Source: Gammaproteobacteria bacterium (GTDB lineage Bacteria > Pseudomonadota > Gammaproteobacteria > Natronospirales > REEB76). From it: 64,000 nucleotides of DNA. A program made the translations under genes and the position numbers. Of this stretch, positions 26,232-37,903 are shown one piece after another; position 1 is the first letter of the stretch, and each line of letters begins with the position of its first letter. The stretch covers positions 1-64,000 of the forward strand of contig DATEHU010000033.1 of assembly GCA_035279405.1 (NCBI GenBank). Direction: 5' to 3'. Below the pieces are notes generated by a model, which was given only the letters and a program-made list of their open reading frames with translations, was not told the origin of the DNA and searched no databases.

Positions 26232-27593
26232 TCAATGCTGCAAGCGTAAGCGATTGAGCAGGTCGCTGCGCGTTACCAGCCCGAGAAATTCCTCGCCGTG
26301 CATGATGGCCGCGGCGGTTTTCCCTTCCAGCAGTGTGAACAAGGCTTCCGGTGCCTGACTCGCGGCAATACGCGGGAAATCCGCGTCCAGTGCCACGCGC
26401 ACGTCCTGGGTAAAGCCGCGTGCATCGCCGCGCACTGCATGAATCAAGTCGTTTTCTGTGACTGCGCCGAGGAACTTGCGGCCCTCGATCACCGGTAATT
26501 GCGAGATGCCGTTGTTGCGCATGCGTGTATGCGCGGTGGCCAGCGTGTCCGCGGGACCCACGTACACCGTGGCGCGTTCCCAGTAGGGCCGACCCACGTA
26601 GTCGCCCAGGTCGCCGCGCCGCGGCCGCTCCATGAATCCCTGCTCGATCATCCAGAAATCGTTGTAGAGCTTGGAGAGGTACTTGTTGCCGGTATCCGCA
26701 CCGATGGTCACGACACGCTTGGACGTTTTCTGCGCTCGGCAATAGCGCAGCGCCGCCGCAATCAGCGTGCCGGACGAAGAACCGAGCAGCAGACCTTCCT
26801 GCTTCAACACTTCGCGCGCCGTGGCGAACGCCTCGCTGTCCGGAATGGTGTAAGCGTGCTTGACCACCGACAGGTCGCAGATATCCGGTACGAAATCCTC
26901 GCCGATGCCCTCCACCAGCCACGCGCCCTTGGGTCCAAGCTTGCCGGTGCGCAGGTAGTCCGCCAGCACCGATCCCTGCGGATCGGCGAGCACCATCTCC
27001 ACCTGTGGTGCGGCCTTGCGGAAGAAATGGCCGATACCCGTAAGCGTGCCGCTCGAACCCACCCCCACCACCACGGCATCGAGCTTGTGCTCCATCTGCT
27101 CCCAGATTTCCGGGCCGGTGGTGGTTTCATGCGCCTTGACGTTGTCAGGATTGCCGAACTGGTTGATGAAGAACGCACCCTGCTCCGCCGCCATGCGCCG
27201 CGCGAGGTCCTGGTAGTACTCCGGATGGCCCTTGCTCACATCCGAGCGCGTGAGCACCACTTCCGCACCCATGGCGCGCAGATTGAAGATTTTTTCCTGG
27301 CTCATCTTGTCGGGAATCACCAGGATCAGCCGGTAGCCCTTCTGCGCCGCGACCAGCGCCAGGCCCAGACCGGTGTTGCCGGCGGTGGCCTCGATGATGG
27401 TGCCGCCGGGTTTCAGGTCGCCACGCTTTTCGGCTTCCGCAATCATCACCAGCCCGATGCGATCCTTGATGGAGCCGCCGGGATTGAGCAATTCGAGCTT
27501 GAGAAACAGCCGGCAGGGTCCGGCATCCAGGCGTTTGAGTTCCAGCATGGGCGTGCGTCCGACCATCTCCAGCACGTTCGCATAGACTTTCAT
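26232..27593 (-). CDS. cbs: Cystathionine beta-synthase
   Basis: Encodes 453 residues from ATG 27593 (MKVYANVLEM). The PLP lysine is K43 in NPGGSIKDRIG. The phosphate-binding loop GSSSGT and ATAGNTGLG are present. Residues beyond about 335 form two regulatory CBS domains (ISQLPVIEGRKFLGAVTEND and HGEEFLGLVTRSDLLNRL). It condenses serine and homocysteine to cystathionine. The next gene is a cystathionine lyase, giving a complete reverse transsulfuration pair. It is divergent from prmC. Confidence 0.93.
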   Translation of the reverse strand: MKVYANVLEMVGRTPMLELKRLDAGPCRLFLKLELLNPGGSIKDRIGLVMIAEAEKRGDLKPGGTIIEATAGNTGLGLALVAAQKGYRLILVIPDKMSQEKIFNLRAMGAEVVLTRSDVSKGHPEYYQDLARRMAAEQGAFFINQFGNPDNVKAHETTTGPEIWEQMEHKLDAVVVGVGSSGTLTGIGHFFRKAAPQVEMVLADPQGSVLADYLRTGKLGPKGAWLVEGIGEDFVPDICDLSVVKHAYTIPDSEAFATAREVLKQEGLLLGSSSGTLIAAALRYCRAQKTSKRVVTIGADTGNKYLSKLYNDFWMIEQGFMERPRRGDLGDYVGRPYWERATVYVGPADTLATAHTRMRNNGISQLPVIEGRKFLGAVTENDLIHAVRGDARGFTQDVRVALDADFPRIAASQAPEALFTLLEGKTAAAIMHGEEFLGLVTRSDLLNRLRLQH

Positions 27594-27681
27594 GTGGTTT
27601 CCGGTCCGCAATGTGCGCCGCCAATTGCAGGCGCTATTGTACGGAAGCGCTTAAAATAAGCCCACTTCAGCGGCGAAAAAC

Positions 27682-28527
27682 ATGGACGCCAGCGTAGCCA
27701 CCTTGTTGCACACGGCCGGCACCCGGCTTGCCAAAATCAGCGCCACGCCGCATCTGGATGCGGAGTGCCTGCTGGCGCACGTGCTGCAAACACGCCGCAG
27801 CCACCTGTTTGCACACCCGGAGCAATGTGTTGAGCGCAACACCTTGCGTCAGTTTGCACGGCTGGTAGGTGCACGCAGCCAGGGCCGGCCGGTGGCGTAT
27901 CTGACCGGCGAGCGCGAGTTCTGGTCCCTGAATCTCAAGGTCAATCGCGCCACGCTGATCCCACGACCGGAAACCGAAATTCTGGTGGAGCAGGCTCTGC
28001 TTTTGGTGCCGACCGCTGCGCGCTGGCCTCTGCTGGACCTCGGTACCGGCAGCGGCGCGATCGCGCTGGCGCTCGCCAAAGAACGCCCGCAATGCCTGGT
28101 CACGGCTACCGATATCAGCCGCTCAGCGCTGGCTGTGGCGCGGGAAAACGCCGCGGCCCTGGGAACAGCCAATGTGGAATTCCTGCGAGGTGAATGGTTC
28201 GCGCCCCTGCCCGGCCGGCGCTACCGCGTAATCGTTTCGAATCCGCCCTATGTGCCCGACGGTGATCCGCATCTGGATGCCGGTGATCTCCGCTTCGAAC
28301 CGCAGCGCGCACTCAACGGCGGATCCGACGGCCTGGCGATGATCCGCAAGATCGTCCCGCAGGCGCCGGCACACCTCGATCCCGGCGGTGTGCTCATGCT
28401 TGAACACGGCCACGATCAGGCCGCACGCATGCGCGAGCTTTTGTCCGCCGCGGGTTTCAGCGGGATACAGACATACCGCGATCTGGCCGGCACTGAGCGG
28501 GTCAGCGTCGGCCGGATGGCAGCTTGA
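27682..28527 (+). CDS. prmC: Release-factor glutamine methyltransferase
   Basis: Encodes 281 residues. An N-terminal helical domain is followed by a Rossmann methyltransferase with [16 protein letters not shown] as SAM motif I. The catalytic NPPY in [17 protein letters not shown] lies near residue 190, and [13 protein letters not shown] follows. It methylates the glutamine of GGQ in RF1 and RF2. It is usually next to prfA, but here it is 5.5 kb away, beside ppiB. Confidence 0.95.
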   Translation: MDASVATLLHTAGTRLAKISATPHLDAECLLAHVLQTRRSHLFAHPEQCVERNTLRQFARLVGARSQGRPVAYLTGEREFWSLNLKVNRATLIPRPETEILVEQALLLVPTAARWPLLDLGTGSGAIALALAKERPQCLVTATDISRSALAVARENAAALGTANVEFLRGEWFAPLPGRRYRVIVSNPPYVPDGDPHLDAGDLRFEPQRALNGGSDGLAMIRKIVPQAPAHLDPGGVLMLEHGHDQAARMRELLSAAGFSGIQTYRDLAGTERVSVGRMAA

Positions 28528-28558
28528 ACAACTTCACCCACAGCTTCGGAGTCCTTCC

Positions 28559-29044
28559 ATGATTCAATTGACCACCAGCCTCGGCGACATCACCCTGGAG
28601 CTTGACGCTAAAAAGGCGCCTATCAGCGTGGAGAATTTCCTGGCCTACGTGGACGAAGGCTACTACGATGGCACCGTATTCCACCGCGTGATCCCCAGGT
28701 TCATGATCCAGGGCGGCGGCTTCGACTCCGACATGCGGCAGAAGAAAACCCGCGCGCCCATCCAAAACGAAGCGGCCAACGGTCTGACCAACGCGCGTTA
28801 CAGCATCGCCATGGCGCGCACTTCCGACATCCACAGCGCCACCAGCCAGTTCTTCATCAACGCGGCGGACAACGCCTTCCTGAATCACGGCGGCCGCGAC
28901 TTCGGCTACGCGGTATTCGGCAAGGTCGTCAAGGGTACGGAAATCGTGGACAAGATCGCCGGCGTCAAAACCGGCCGGCACGGTCCGCACGGCGACGTGC
29001 CGGTGGAACCGGTCGTCTTGTTGTCCGCCAAACGTCAGCCCTGA
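28559..29044 (+). CDS. ppiB: Peptidyl-prolyl cis-trans isomerase, cyclophilin type
   Basis: Encodes 161 residues from ATG 28559, the size of cytoplasmic PpiB. Active-site motifs are [30 protein letters not shown] and [12 protein letters not shown]. It has no signal peptide, so it acts in the cytoplasm. It follows prmC by 31 bp. Longer upstream frames only extend into prmC. Confidence 0.95.
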   Translation: MIQLTTSLGDITLELDAKKAPISVENFLAYVDEGYYDGTVFHRVIPRFMIQGGGFDSDMRQKKTRAPIQNEAANGLTNARYSIAMARTSDIHSATSQFFINAADNAFLNHGGRDFGYAVFGKVVKGTEIVDKIAGVKTGRHGPHGDVPVEPVVLLSAKRQP

Positions 29045-29103
29045 ACGCAGCCGCAGGGTTCAAGCGCAGCGACGGCAATTTCCTCCTTAAAGATCGGCGT
29101 GTC

Positions 29104-29853
29104 ATGAACGACCGCGATTACAAACTGCGCTACAGCCGCCATTTGGCGCTGCCGGAGTTCGGCGCAGCGGGCCAGGAAAAACTCAGGCAGGCACGCGTGT
29201 TGATTGTCGGCCTGGGTGGACTCGGTTCACCCGCGGCGCTGTATCTCGCCGCGAGCGGCGTGGGCACGCTCATGCTCAATGACTTCGACCGCGTGGATTT
29301 GTCGAACCTGCAACGCCAGATTCTGTACTCCAGCGCCGACATCGGCCGCGAGAAGACCGCGGCTGCCGCCGCTACGCTCACTGCGCTCAACCCGGACTGC
29401 CAATTGGAGCTACTGGACCAGAGGCTTCAAGGTGCTGAACTGGAAGCGGTTGTCAACCGGGCCGATATCGTGCTCGACGGCAGCGACAACTTCGGCACGC
29501 GCTTTGCGGTGAACGCGGCCTGCGTCAAAACCCGGACGCCCCTGGTTTCCGGTGCTGCGATCCGTCTGGAAGGTCAGGTCACGGTGTTCGATGCGCGCGA
29601 TGCCGCGAGTCCCTGTTACGCCTGCGTGTATCCGGAAGCGGGCGAAGAACTGGAAAACTGTCGCAGCAACGGCATTCTTGCGCCCGTAGTGGGTGTGATC
29701 GGCAGTTGCATGGCGCTGGAGGCCGTAAAACTCATCGCCGGCGTGGGCGCGCCGCTTACCGGCCGGTTGCTGCGACTGGACGCCAGGAGCGGCACGCTGT
29801 CCATGACCAATATAAAGAAGGATCCGGCATGTCCGGTGTGCCGCTCACGCTAG
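29104..29853 (+). CDS. moeB: MoeB/ThiF-type sulfur-carrier adenylyltransferase
   Basis: Encodes 249 residues of the E1-like family. The ATP-binding loop VGLGGLGSPAALYLAASGVG spans residues 35-54. NDFDRVDLSNLQRQ and the paired zinc cysteines CYAC and CPVC complete the fold. It adenylates the C-terminal glycine of MoaD or ThiS; MoeB and ThiF cannot be separated by eye. The absence of a rhodanese domain argues against a MOCS3-like fusion. It overlaps the next gene by 25 bases. Confidence 0.9.
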   Translation: MNDRDYKLRYSRHLALPEFGAAGQEKLRQARVLIVGLGGLGSPAALYLAASGVGTLMLNDFDRVDLSNLQRQILYSSADIGREKTAAAAATLTALNPDCQLELLDQRLQGAELEAVVNRADIVLDGSDNFGTRFAVNAACVKTRTPLVSGAAIRLEGQVTVFDARDAASPCYACVYPEAGEELENCRSNGILAPVVGVIGSCMALEAVKLIAGVGAPLTGRLLRLDARSGTLSMTNIKKDPACPVCRSR

Positions 29854-30314
29854 ATCCGGCCGCAGGCCAGCGGCTCGAAGCTTATCTGCACGCACACATA
29901 CCGCTGGTGCACCACATGCAGGTGCGGGTGGACACCTGTAATGCAGCCGGCCTGACGCTGAGTGCGCCGCTGGCCGCCAACCTCAACCATGAGGGCACCG
30001 CCTTCGGCGGCAGTCTCGACAGTCTCGCCATGCTCGCCTGCTGGGGGCTGGTATGGCTGTTGCTCGAACACGAACCCGCGGTGCATATCGTTGTGGCCGA
30101 ATCGCGCATGCAATTCCTGCGTCCGGTCACGGACACATTGGTCGCACGCTGTGCGCTTCCGGAGGCCGCGGCACGCCAGACATTTATCCAGACCCTGCAG
30201 CGCCGCAACAAGGCGCGCCTTGAATTGCAGGCCGAGATAACTCGACCCCACGCGGTATGCGCGAAATTTGCAGGTTACTTTGTCGCCCACCGGAATACCG
30301 CCCGTGGCGGATGA
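29829..30314 (+). CDS. YiiD_C-type hot-dog thioesterase
   Basis: Encodes 161 residues from ATG 29829, inside the end of moeB. The single hot-dog domain shows NHEGTAFGGSLDSLAMLACW, matching the thioesterase domain found at the C-terminus of YiiD-like proteins. VVAESRMQFLRPVTD follows. Hydrolysis of an acyl-CoA or related thioester is likely; the substrate is unknown. It overlaps both neighbours, so the three genes are probably co-translated. Confidence 0.8.
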   Translation: MSGVPLTLDPAAGQRLEAYLHAHIPLVHHMQVRVDTCNAAGLTLSAPLAANLNHEGTAFGGSLDSLAMLACWGLVWLLLEHEPAVHIVVAESRMQFLRPVTDTLVARCALPEAAARQTFIQTLQRRNKARLELQAEITRPHAVCAKFAGYFVAHRNTARGG

Positions 30315-30699
30315 CACGCTGCGGCTGCCGCGGACGCTGGTGAATCAACTGCTGCGTCAGGCGCAGCGGACCGCCGGGCTGGCACAAGGCTTCGTGCTCC
30401 GCGATGGTCGCGGCCGTTACCAATGTGAGCCGCTCCCAGCCAATGCCGATCTGCACGCAGCCGCACTGCAGGCACGCGCGCATGCGCCGCTGGCGTATTA
30501 CCGCAGTTCCAATACGCCGCTGCCATTGTTGGCAGATGCGCAAACGGCGGCGCTCGCGGATTGCACCGGATTGTTCCTGGATATCGCGCTCGATACCAAG
30601 GGTGTGCTGCAGTTGCGTGGCTGGCGGCTGGCGGGCGGTCACGTGACACCGCTCGAAGTCACCATCACGGAATCGGCGCAGTCCGGCCTTGCGAAGTAG
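30304..30699 (+). CDS. Small protein resembling a degenerate MPN/JAB domain
   Basis: Encodes 131 residues from GTG 30304, overlapping the thioesterase by 11 bases. LPRTLVNQLLRQAQ (8-21) resembles the first helix of bacterial JAB/Mov34 proteases. GLFLDIALDTKGVLQLRGWRL (89-109) resembles their last two strands. The catalytic glutamate is missing and the His-x-His site reads YYRSSNTPLPLLADAQ. If the match is right, it is a metal-free pseudoenzyme. Its position after a MoeB-like gene fits, because JAB proteases partner with sulfur-carrier or ubiquitin-like systems. The family match is by eye and uncertain. Confidence 0.5.
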   Translation: MADDTLRLPRTLVNQLLRQAQRTAGLAQGFVLRDGRGRYQCEPLPANADLHAAALQARAHAPLAYYRSSNTPLPLLADAQTAALADCTGLFLDIALDTKGVLQLRGWRLAGGHVTPLEVTITESAQSGLAK

Positions 30700-30770
30700 G
30701 CATCGCGGCTGACGCTGCTCCCGGAGAACCGGAATCTGCCGCGACCTGCGGCATCACCGCGCTGTGCGTT

Positions 30771-31682
30771 TCAGTGCAGCTGCCCGGGTGTTGTGGCCAT
30801 GGGCGCAGACGCAAACAGGCCCTCCACGTCCACTTTGTCGAAGTCATAACCGCGTCCGCAGAATTCGCAGTCCACGTGTACCTTGCCGAATTCGCGCAGC
30901 ACATCGCGCACTTCCGCCTCGCCCAGCGCACGCAAGGTGGTTTCGATGCGCACACGCGAGCATTGGCAACGGAACGCGACGGGCGCGGCGCCGAACAGGC
31001 GCACGTCGTCCTCGTGGTACAGCCGGTGCAGGAGTTCCTGCGCCGACAGAGTGCCAAGCTCGGCGGGTTTGAGCGTGTCGGCCAGCACCGTCACGTGCTG
31101 CCAGGCATCGGCAGCCGGATCGCGTCCCGGCACGGTCTGCAACAGAAAGCCGCTGGCCGGCCCGTCCCCGGCATACAGCCACAGGCGCGTGGGCAGCTGT
31201 TCGGAACGCGCGAAGTAGCCTTCCAGTGAGGCCGCCAGACTGTCGCCTTCCAGCGCCACGATGCCTTGATAGCGCTCCACCTGGCGGGTCTGTTCGATGG
31301 TGAGCGCCAGCTGTCCGTCACCCACGAGTTGGCGGAAGCCGGCATCCTCGGCAAGTTCTCCGCGCCAGTGCGCCAGCCCGCGCAGGTGCAACCCGCTGGT
31401 GCATTGCACCACCAGCAAATGCACCGGACCGCCACCGCGGATCTGCAAGGTGAGAGCGCCCTCGTATTTGAGCGTCGCGGACAGGAGTGCCGCCGCAGCC
31501 AGGGCCTCGCCCAAGAGCTTGCGCACCGGCTGGGGATAGTCCTGGTGTTGCTGAATCGCGCGCCAGCTGGCATCGAGATGCACGTGGCGGCCCTGCACCG
31601 GCAACTGCTCGAAGATGAATCGCCGCAGCGTGTCGTGCTCGGCAGCGGAGTCGTTGGGCGATTGAAGCGCGAAACTTGGCAT
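30771..31682 (-). CDS. hslO: Redox-regulated chaperone Hsp33
   Basis: Encodes 303 residues from ATG 31682 (MPSFALQSPN). The zinc-binding redox switch is intact: CQC (C239, C241) and CEFC (C272, C275). The body has the family sequence LLGEALAAAALLSATLKYEGALTLQIRG (split by eye at residues 57-83). Oxidation of the cysteines releases zinc and turns on holdase activity. It lies 49 bp beyond the gatB stop on the same strand. Confidence 0.93.
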   Translation of the reverse strand: MPSFALQSPNDSAAEHDTLRRFIFEQLPVQGRHVHLDASWRAIQQHQDYPQPVRKLLGEALAAAALLSATLKYEGALTLQIRGGGPVHLLVVQCTSGLHLRGLAHWRGELAEDAGFRQLVGDGQLALTIEQTRQVERYQGIVALEGDSLAASLEGYFARSEQLPTRLWLYAGDGPASGFLLQTVPGRDPAADAWQHVTVLADTLKPAELGTLSAQELLHRLYHEDDVRLFGAAPVAFRCQCSRVRIETTLRALGEAEVRDVLREFGKVHVDCEFCGRGYDFDKVDVEGLFASAPMATTPGQLH

Positions 31683-31731
31683 GTGGCTGTTTATGGGGCC
31701 ATCATCGGGCGGTTTCAATACGCGCGCCAAC

Positions 31732-33168
<1,437 letters not shown>

Positions 33169-33219
33169 TTAATCGTTCTCTAATTTGGGCGTGGCCAATG
33201 CAAACTCAGGATTTCAATC

Positions 33220-33312
33220 TCGGGCCTTTGGTGAGGAGTGAGGGGTGAGGCGAGAATCACAAAAGCTCTGACTCCTCACAGGCGGCGTAGCCAGCGGCCT
33301 CACGCCTAACAT
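33220..33312. repeat. TCCTCACT-rich palindromic repeat after gatA stop (copy 2)
   Basis: GAGGAGT near 33230 and ACTCCTC at 33271-33277 form an inverted repeat around a spacer. The core 33274-33301 matches the reverse complement of 15251-15278 at 25 of 28 positions. Like copy 1, it lies directly beyond a stop codon, here that of gatA. It occupies most of the gatA-gatB gap. Confidence 0.65.
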
Positions 33313-33314
33313 CC

Positions 33315-34769
<1,455 letters not shown>

Positions 34770-34808
34770 ACTGCAAATTCGAACATTCAAAAGATCGTAC
34801 ACAAAACT

Positions 34809-34834
34809 TGTGGGAGCGGCGGTCCCCGCCGCGA
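34809..34834. repeat. REP-like palindrome (family TGTRGGAGCGGCG), copy 2
   Basis: GCGGCGG and CCGCCGC flank TCC in a 26-bp element that matches 26197-26222. It lies in the 76-bp gap between gatC and gatA, so it would be carried in their shared transcript. Confidence 0.75.
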
Positions 34835-34845
34835 TTTCATACCAG

Positions 34846-35133
34846 TTACTCGATGATCTTGGGCACGATGTACAGGCCGGCCTGCACCTGCGGTGCATTC
34901 TGCTGGAACACATCGCGTTGGTTGGTCTCGGTAACGGCGTCCTCGCGCAGGCGCTGCGCCATGTCGAGCGGATGCGCCATGGGTGCGATGTCGCCGGTGT
35001 CGGCCTTGTCGAGCTGCGCCACGAACTCCAGGATGCGCGACAGGTTGCGGGCGTACTGCGCAATGTCCTGCTCGCCGACGGCAAGGCGCGCCAGGCGTGC
35101 AATGCTCCTGACCTCGGCGGGGGTTAACGCCAT
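34846..35133 (-). CDS. gatC: Aspartyl/glutamyl-tRNA amidotransferase subunit C
   Basis: Encodes 95 residues, the normal GatC length. It starts [19 protein letters not shown] and contains the conserved [18 protein letters not shown] and YIVPKIIE. It stabilises GatA in the amidotransferase. It is the first gene of the gatC-gatA-gatB unit and is divergent from mreB, with 144 bp between. Confidence 0.95.
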   Translation of the reverse strand: MALTPAEVRSIARLARLAVGEQDIAQYARNLSRILEFVAQLDKADTGDIAPMAHPLDMAQRLREDAVTETNQRDVFQQNAPQVQAGLYIVPKIIE

Positions 35134-35200
35134 ACTCGTGCTCCATGGAGTGACCCGGAGAAAATCCGGTGATTTTCAGCAAATTATGCCATGAACCGGC

Positions 35201-36327
<1,127 letters not shown>

Positions 36328-36475
36328 CGGCGCCCGCCGCACTCGCCACGCTTGTGCGGCGCTTGCAGCCGCCGCCCGCTCCCCGGAGAATCATGGCCGC
36401 ACCAGCGGCGCCTGAACTGCGCCCGGAGACCGGTTTGCCTGCTCTGCTGTTTCCCATCCGCGTAGGCGGCCGCAA

Positions 36476-37414
36476 ATGCGGCCGCACGGTCTGACGCGCA
36501 TGCTCAGACTGCACCGCCTGCAGCGTGCGCCAAGATTGTTCACGCGCAATCCCGCGGGTGCATTGCGTACTCTGCTGTTGATTGCCGCGTGTATCCTACT
36601 GATGTTTTACGACCACCAGCGCGGCCACTTGGCGCGGGTGCATGCCGCGCTCTCCACCGTGGTCTATCCCATTCAGGCGGCCGTAAACGCGCCGTACGCA
36701 GTGGCCAACTGGGCCGGAGAGAAACTGTCTACCCACGGCACGCTGGTGCGTGAAAACACCGCCCTGCGCCAGCAGTTGCTGGCGGACTCCGCGCAGTTGC
36801 AACAATTCCAGGCGCTGCAACAGGAAAACGCCAGCCTGCGCGACATGCTGCAGGCTGGCAAGCGCGTGAACGGACACGTGATGGCCGCCACGCTGCTGGC
36901 CGTGGACATGGACCCCTTCCGCCACGTGATGACCATCGACAAGGGTACGCGCGCCGGGGTGTTTGACGGCCAGACGCTGCTCGATGCGCGCGGCATCGTC
37001 GGCCAAGTCATCCGCGCCGATCCGTGGTCGTCGGAAGCCGCGCTCATCACCGATCCCAATCAGGCCATACCGGTGCAGATCAACCGCACCGGTTTGCGCA
37101 CCCTGGCGGTCGGCGGCGTGGACGTCGACGCGCTGTCGCTGCCCTATCTGGCCAACAACGCCGACGTGCAGGTGGGCGATCTGCTGGTGACCTCGGGTCT
37201 CGGCGGACGCTATCCCGCCGGCTATCCGGTGGCGGTGATCACACGCGTGCAGCGCAATCCGGCGGAACCGTTCGCCAGCGTGAGTGCCCGGCCGGTCGCC
37301 GAACTGAACGGCGGCCATGCGGTATTGCTGTTTTTCCCCGCGGTTACGCCGCCCGCAGTACCGCCGCCGCCGGAACGCAAGGTAAAAACTCCCCCGCGGA
37401 AGAAGCCGCGATGA
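36476..37414 (+). CDS. mreC: Rod-shape protein MreC
   Basis: Encodes 312 residues from ATG 36476 (AGGCGG upstream) or 304 from ATG 36500. One membrane helix (LRTLLLIAACILLMF, about 30-45) is followed by a coiled coil with LRQQLLADSAQLQQ and LQQENASLRDML. A beta domain follows with LLDARGIVGQVI and VTSGLGGRYPAGYPVAV. The tail is proline/lysine-rich. It is an inner-membrane dimer that connects MreB to the periplasmic synthases. It follows mreB by 148 bp and overlaps mreD by ATGA. Confidence 0.94.
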   Translation: MRPHGLTRMLRLHRLQRAPRLFTRNPAGALRTLLLIAACILLMFYDHQRGHLARVHAALSTVVYPIQAAVNAPYAVANWAGEKLSTHGTLVRENTALRQQLLADSAQLQQFQALQQENASLRDMLQAGKRVNGHVMAATLLAVDMDPFRHVMTIDKGTRAGVFDGQTLLDARGIVGQVIRADPWSSEAALITDPNQAIPVQINRTGLRTLAVGGVDVDALSLPYLANNADVQVGDLLVTSGLGGRYPAGYPVAVITRVQRNPAEPFASVSARPVAELNGGHAVLLFFPAVTPPAVPPPPERKVKTPPRKKPR

Positions 37415-37902
37415 ACTCCGTATTGCACCGCCGCGCCAACTGGGTCATCGTCCTCACCTATGTGGTGGCGCTGCTGCTCAGCATCTGGCCGTTGCCGGAT
37501 TGGGCGGAACCGTTCCGCCCGGCCTGGCTGTTGCTGACCACGGTTTTCTGGTGTCTGTTCCTACCCAACCGCGTAGGATTGCTGGTGACGTTCTGCGCCG
37601 GCATTCTCTTCGACACGCTCACCGGCTCGCTGCTCGGCGAGCATGCACTCGCGCTGCTGTTGGTCGCCTGGGTGACACTCAAGCTGCACCTCCAGATCCG
37701 CGTCTATCCCTGGTGGCAACAGACGCTGGTGGTGTTGCTGCTGATGCTGCTCTACACCTTCGTGCTTTTCTGGATTGACGGCATGCTCGGCTTCAGCCAG
37801 GGCGCGCTGCTGCGCTGGATGCCGGTGCTGATCACCACCCTGCTGTGGCCCTGGACCATGCAGCTCCTCGGCATGTTGCAGCAGCGCTTCCAGGTCAGTT
37901 GA
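37411..37902 (+). CDS. mreD: Rod-shape protein MreD
   Basis: Encodes 163 residues with about five membrane spans. The start ATG 37411 overlaps the TGA of mreC. Landmarks are LLSIWPLPDWAEPFRPAWLL, LPNRVGLLVTFCAGILFD and GEHALALLLVAWV, typical of MreD. It is the inner-membrane partner of MreC in the elongasome. One base separates its stop from the GTG of mrdA. Confidence 0.93.
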   Translation: MNSVLHRRANWVIVLTYVVALLLSIWPLPDWAEPFRPAWLLLTTVFWCLFLPNRVGLLVTFCAGILFDTLTGSLLGEHALALLLVAWVTLKLHLQIRVYPWWQQTLVVLLLMLLYTFVLFWIDGMLGFSQGALLRWMPVLITTLLWPWTMQLLGMLQQRFQVS

Positions 37903-37903
37903 C

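Noticed and set aside
33169-33314. Small gene between gatB and gatA
   Set aside because: The gap is filled by a palindromic repeat and shows no start codon with a ribosome-binding site or conserved coding.
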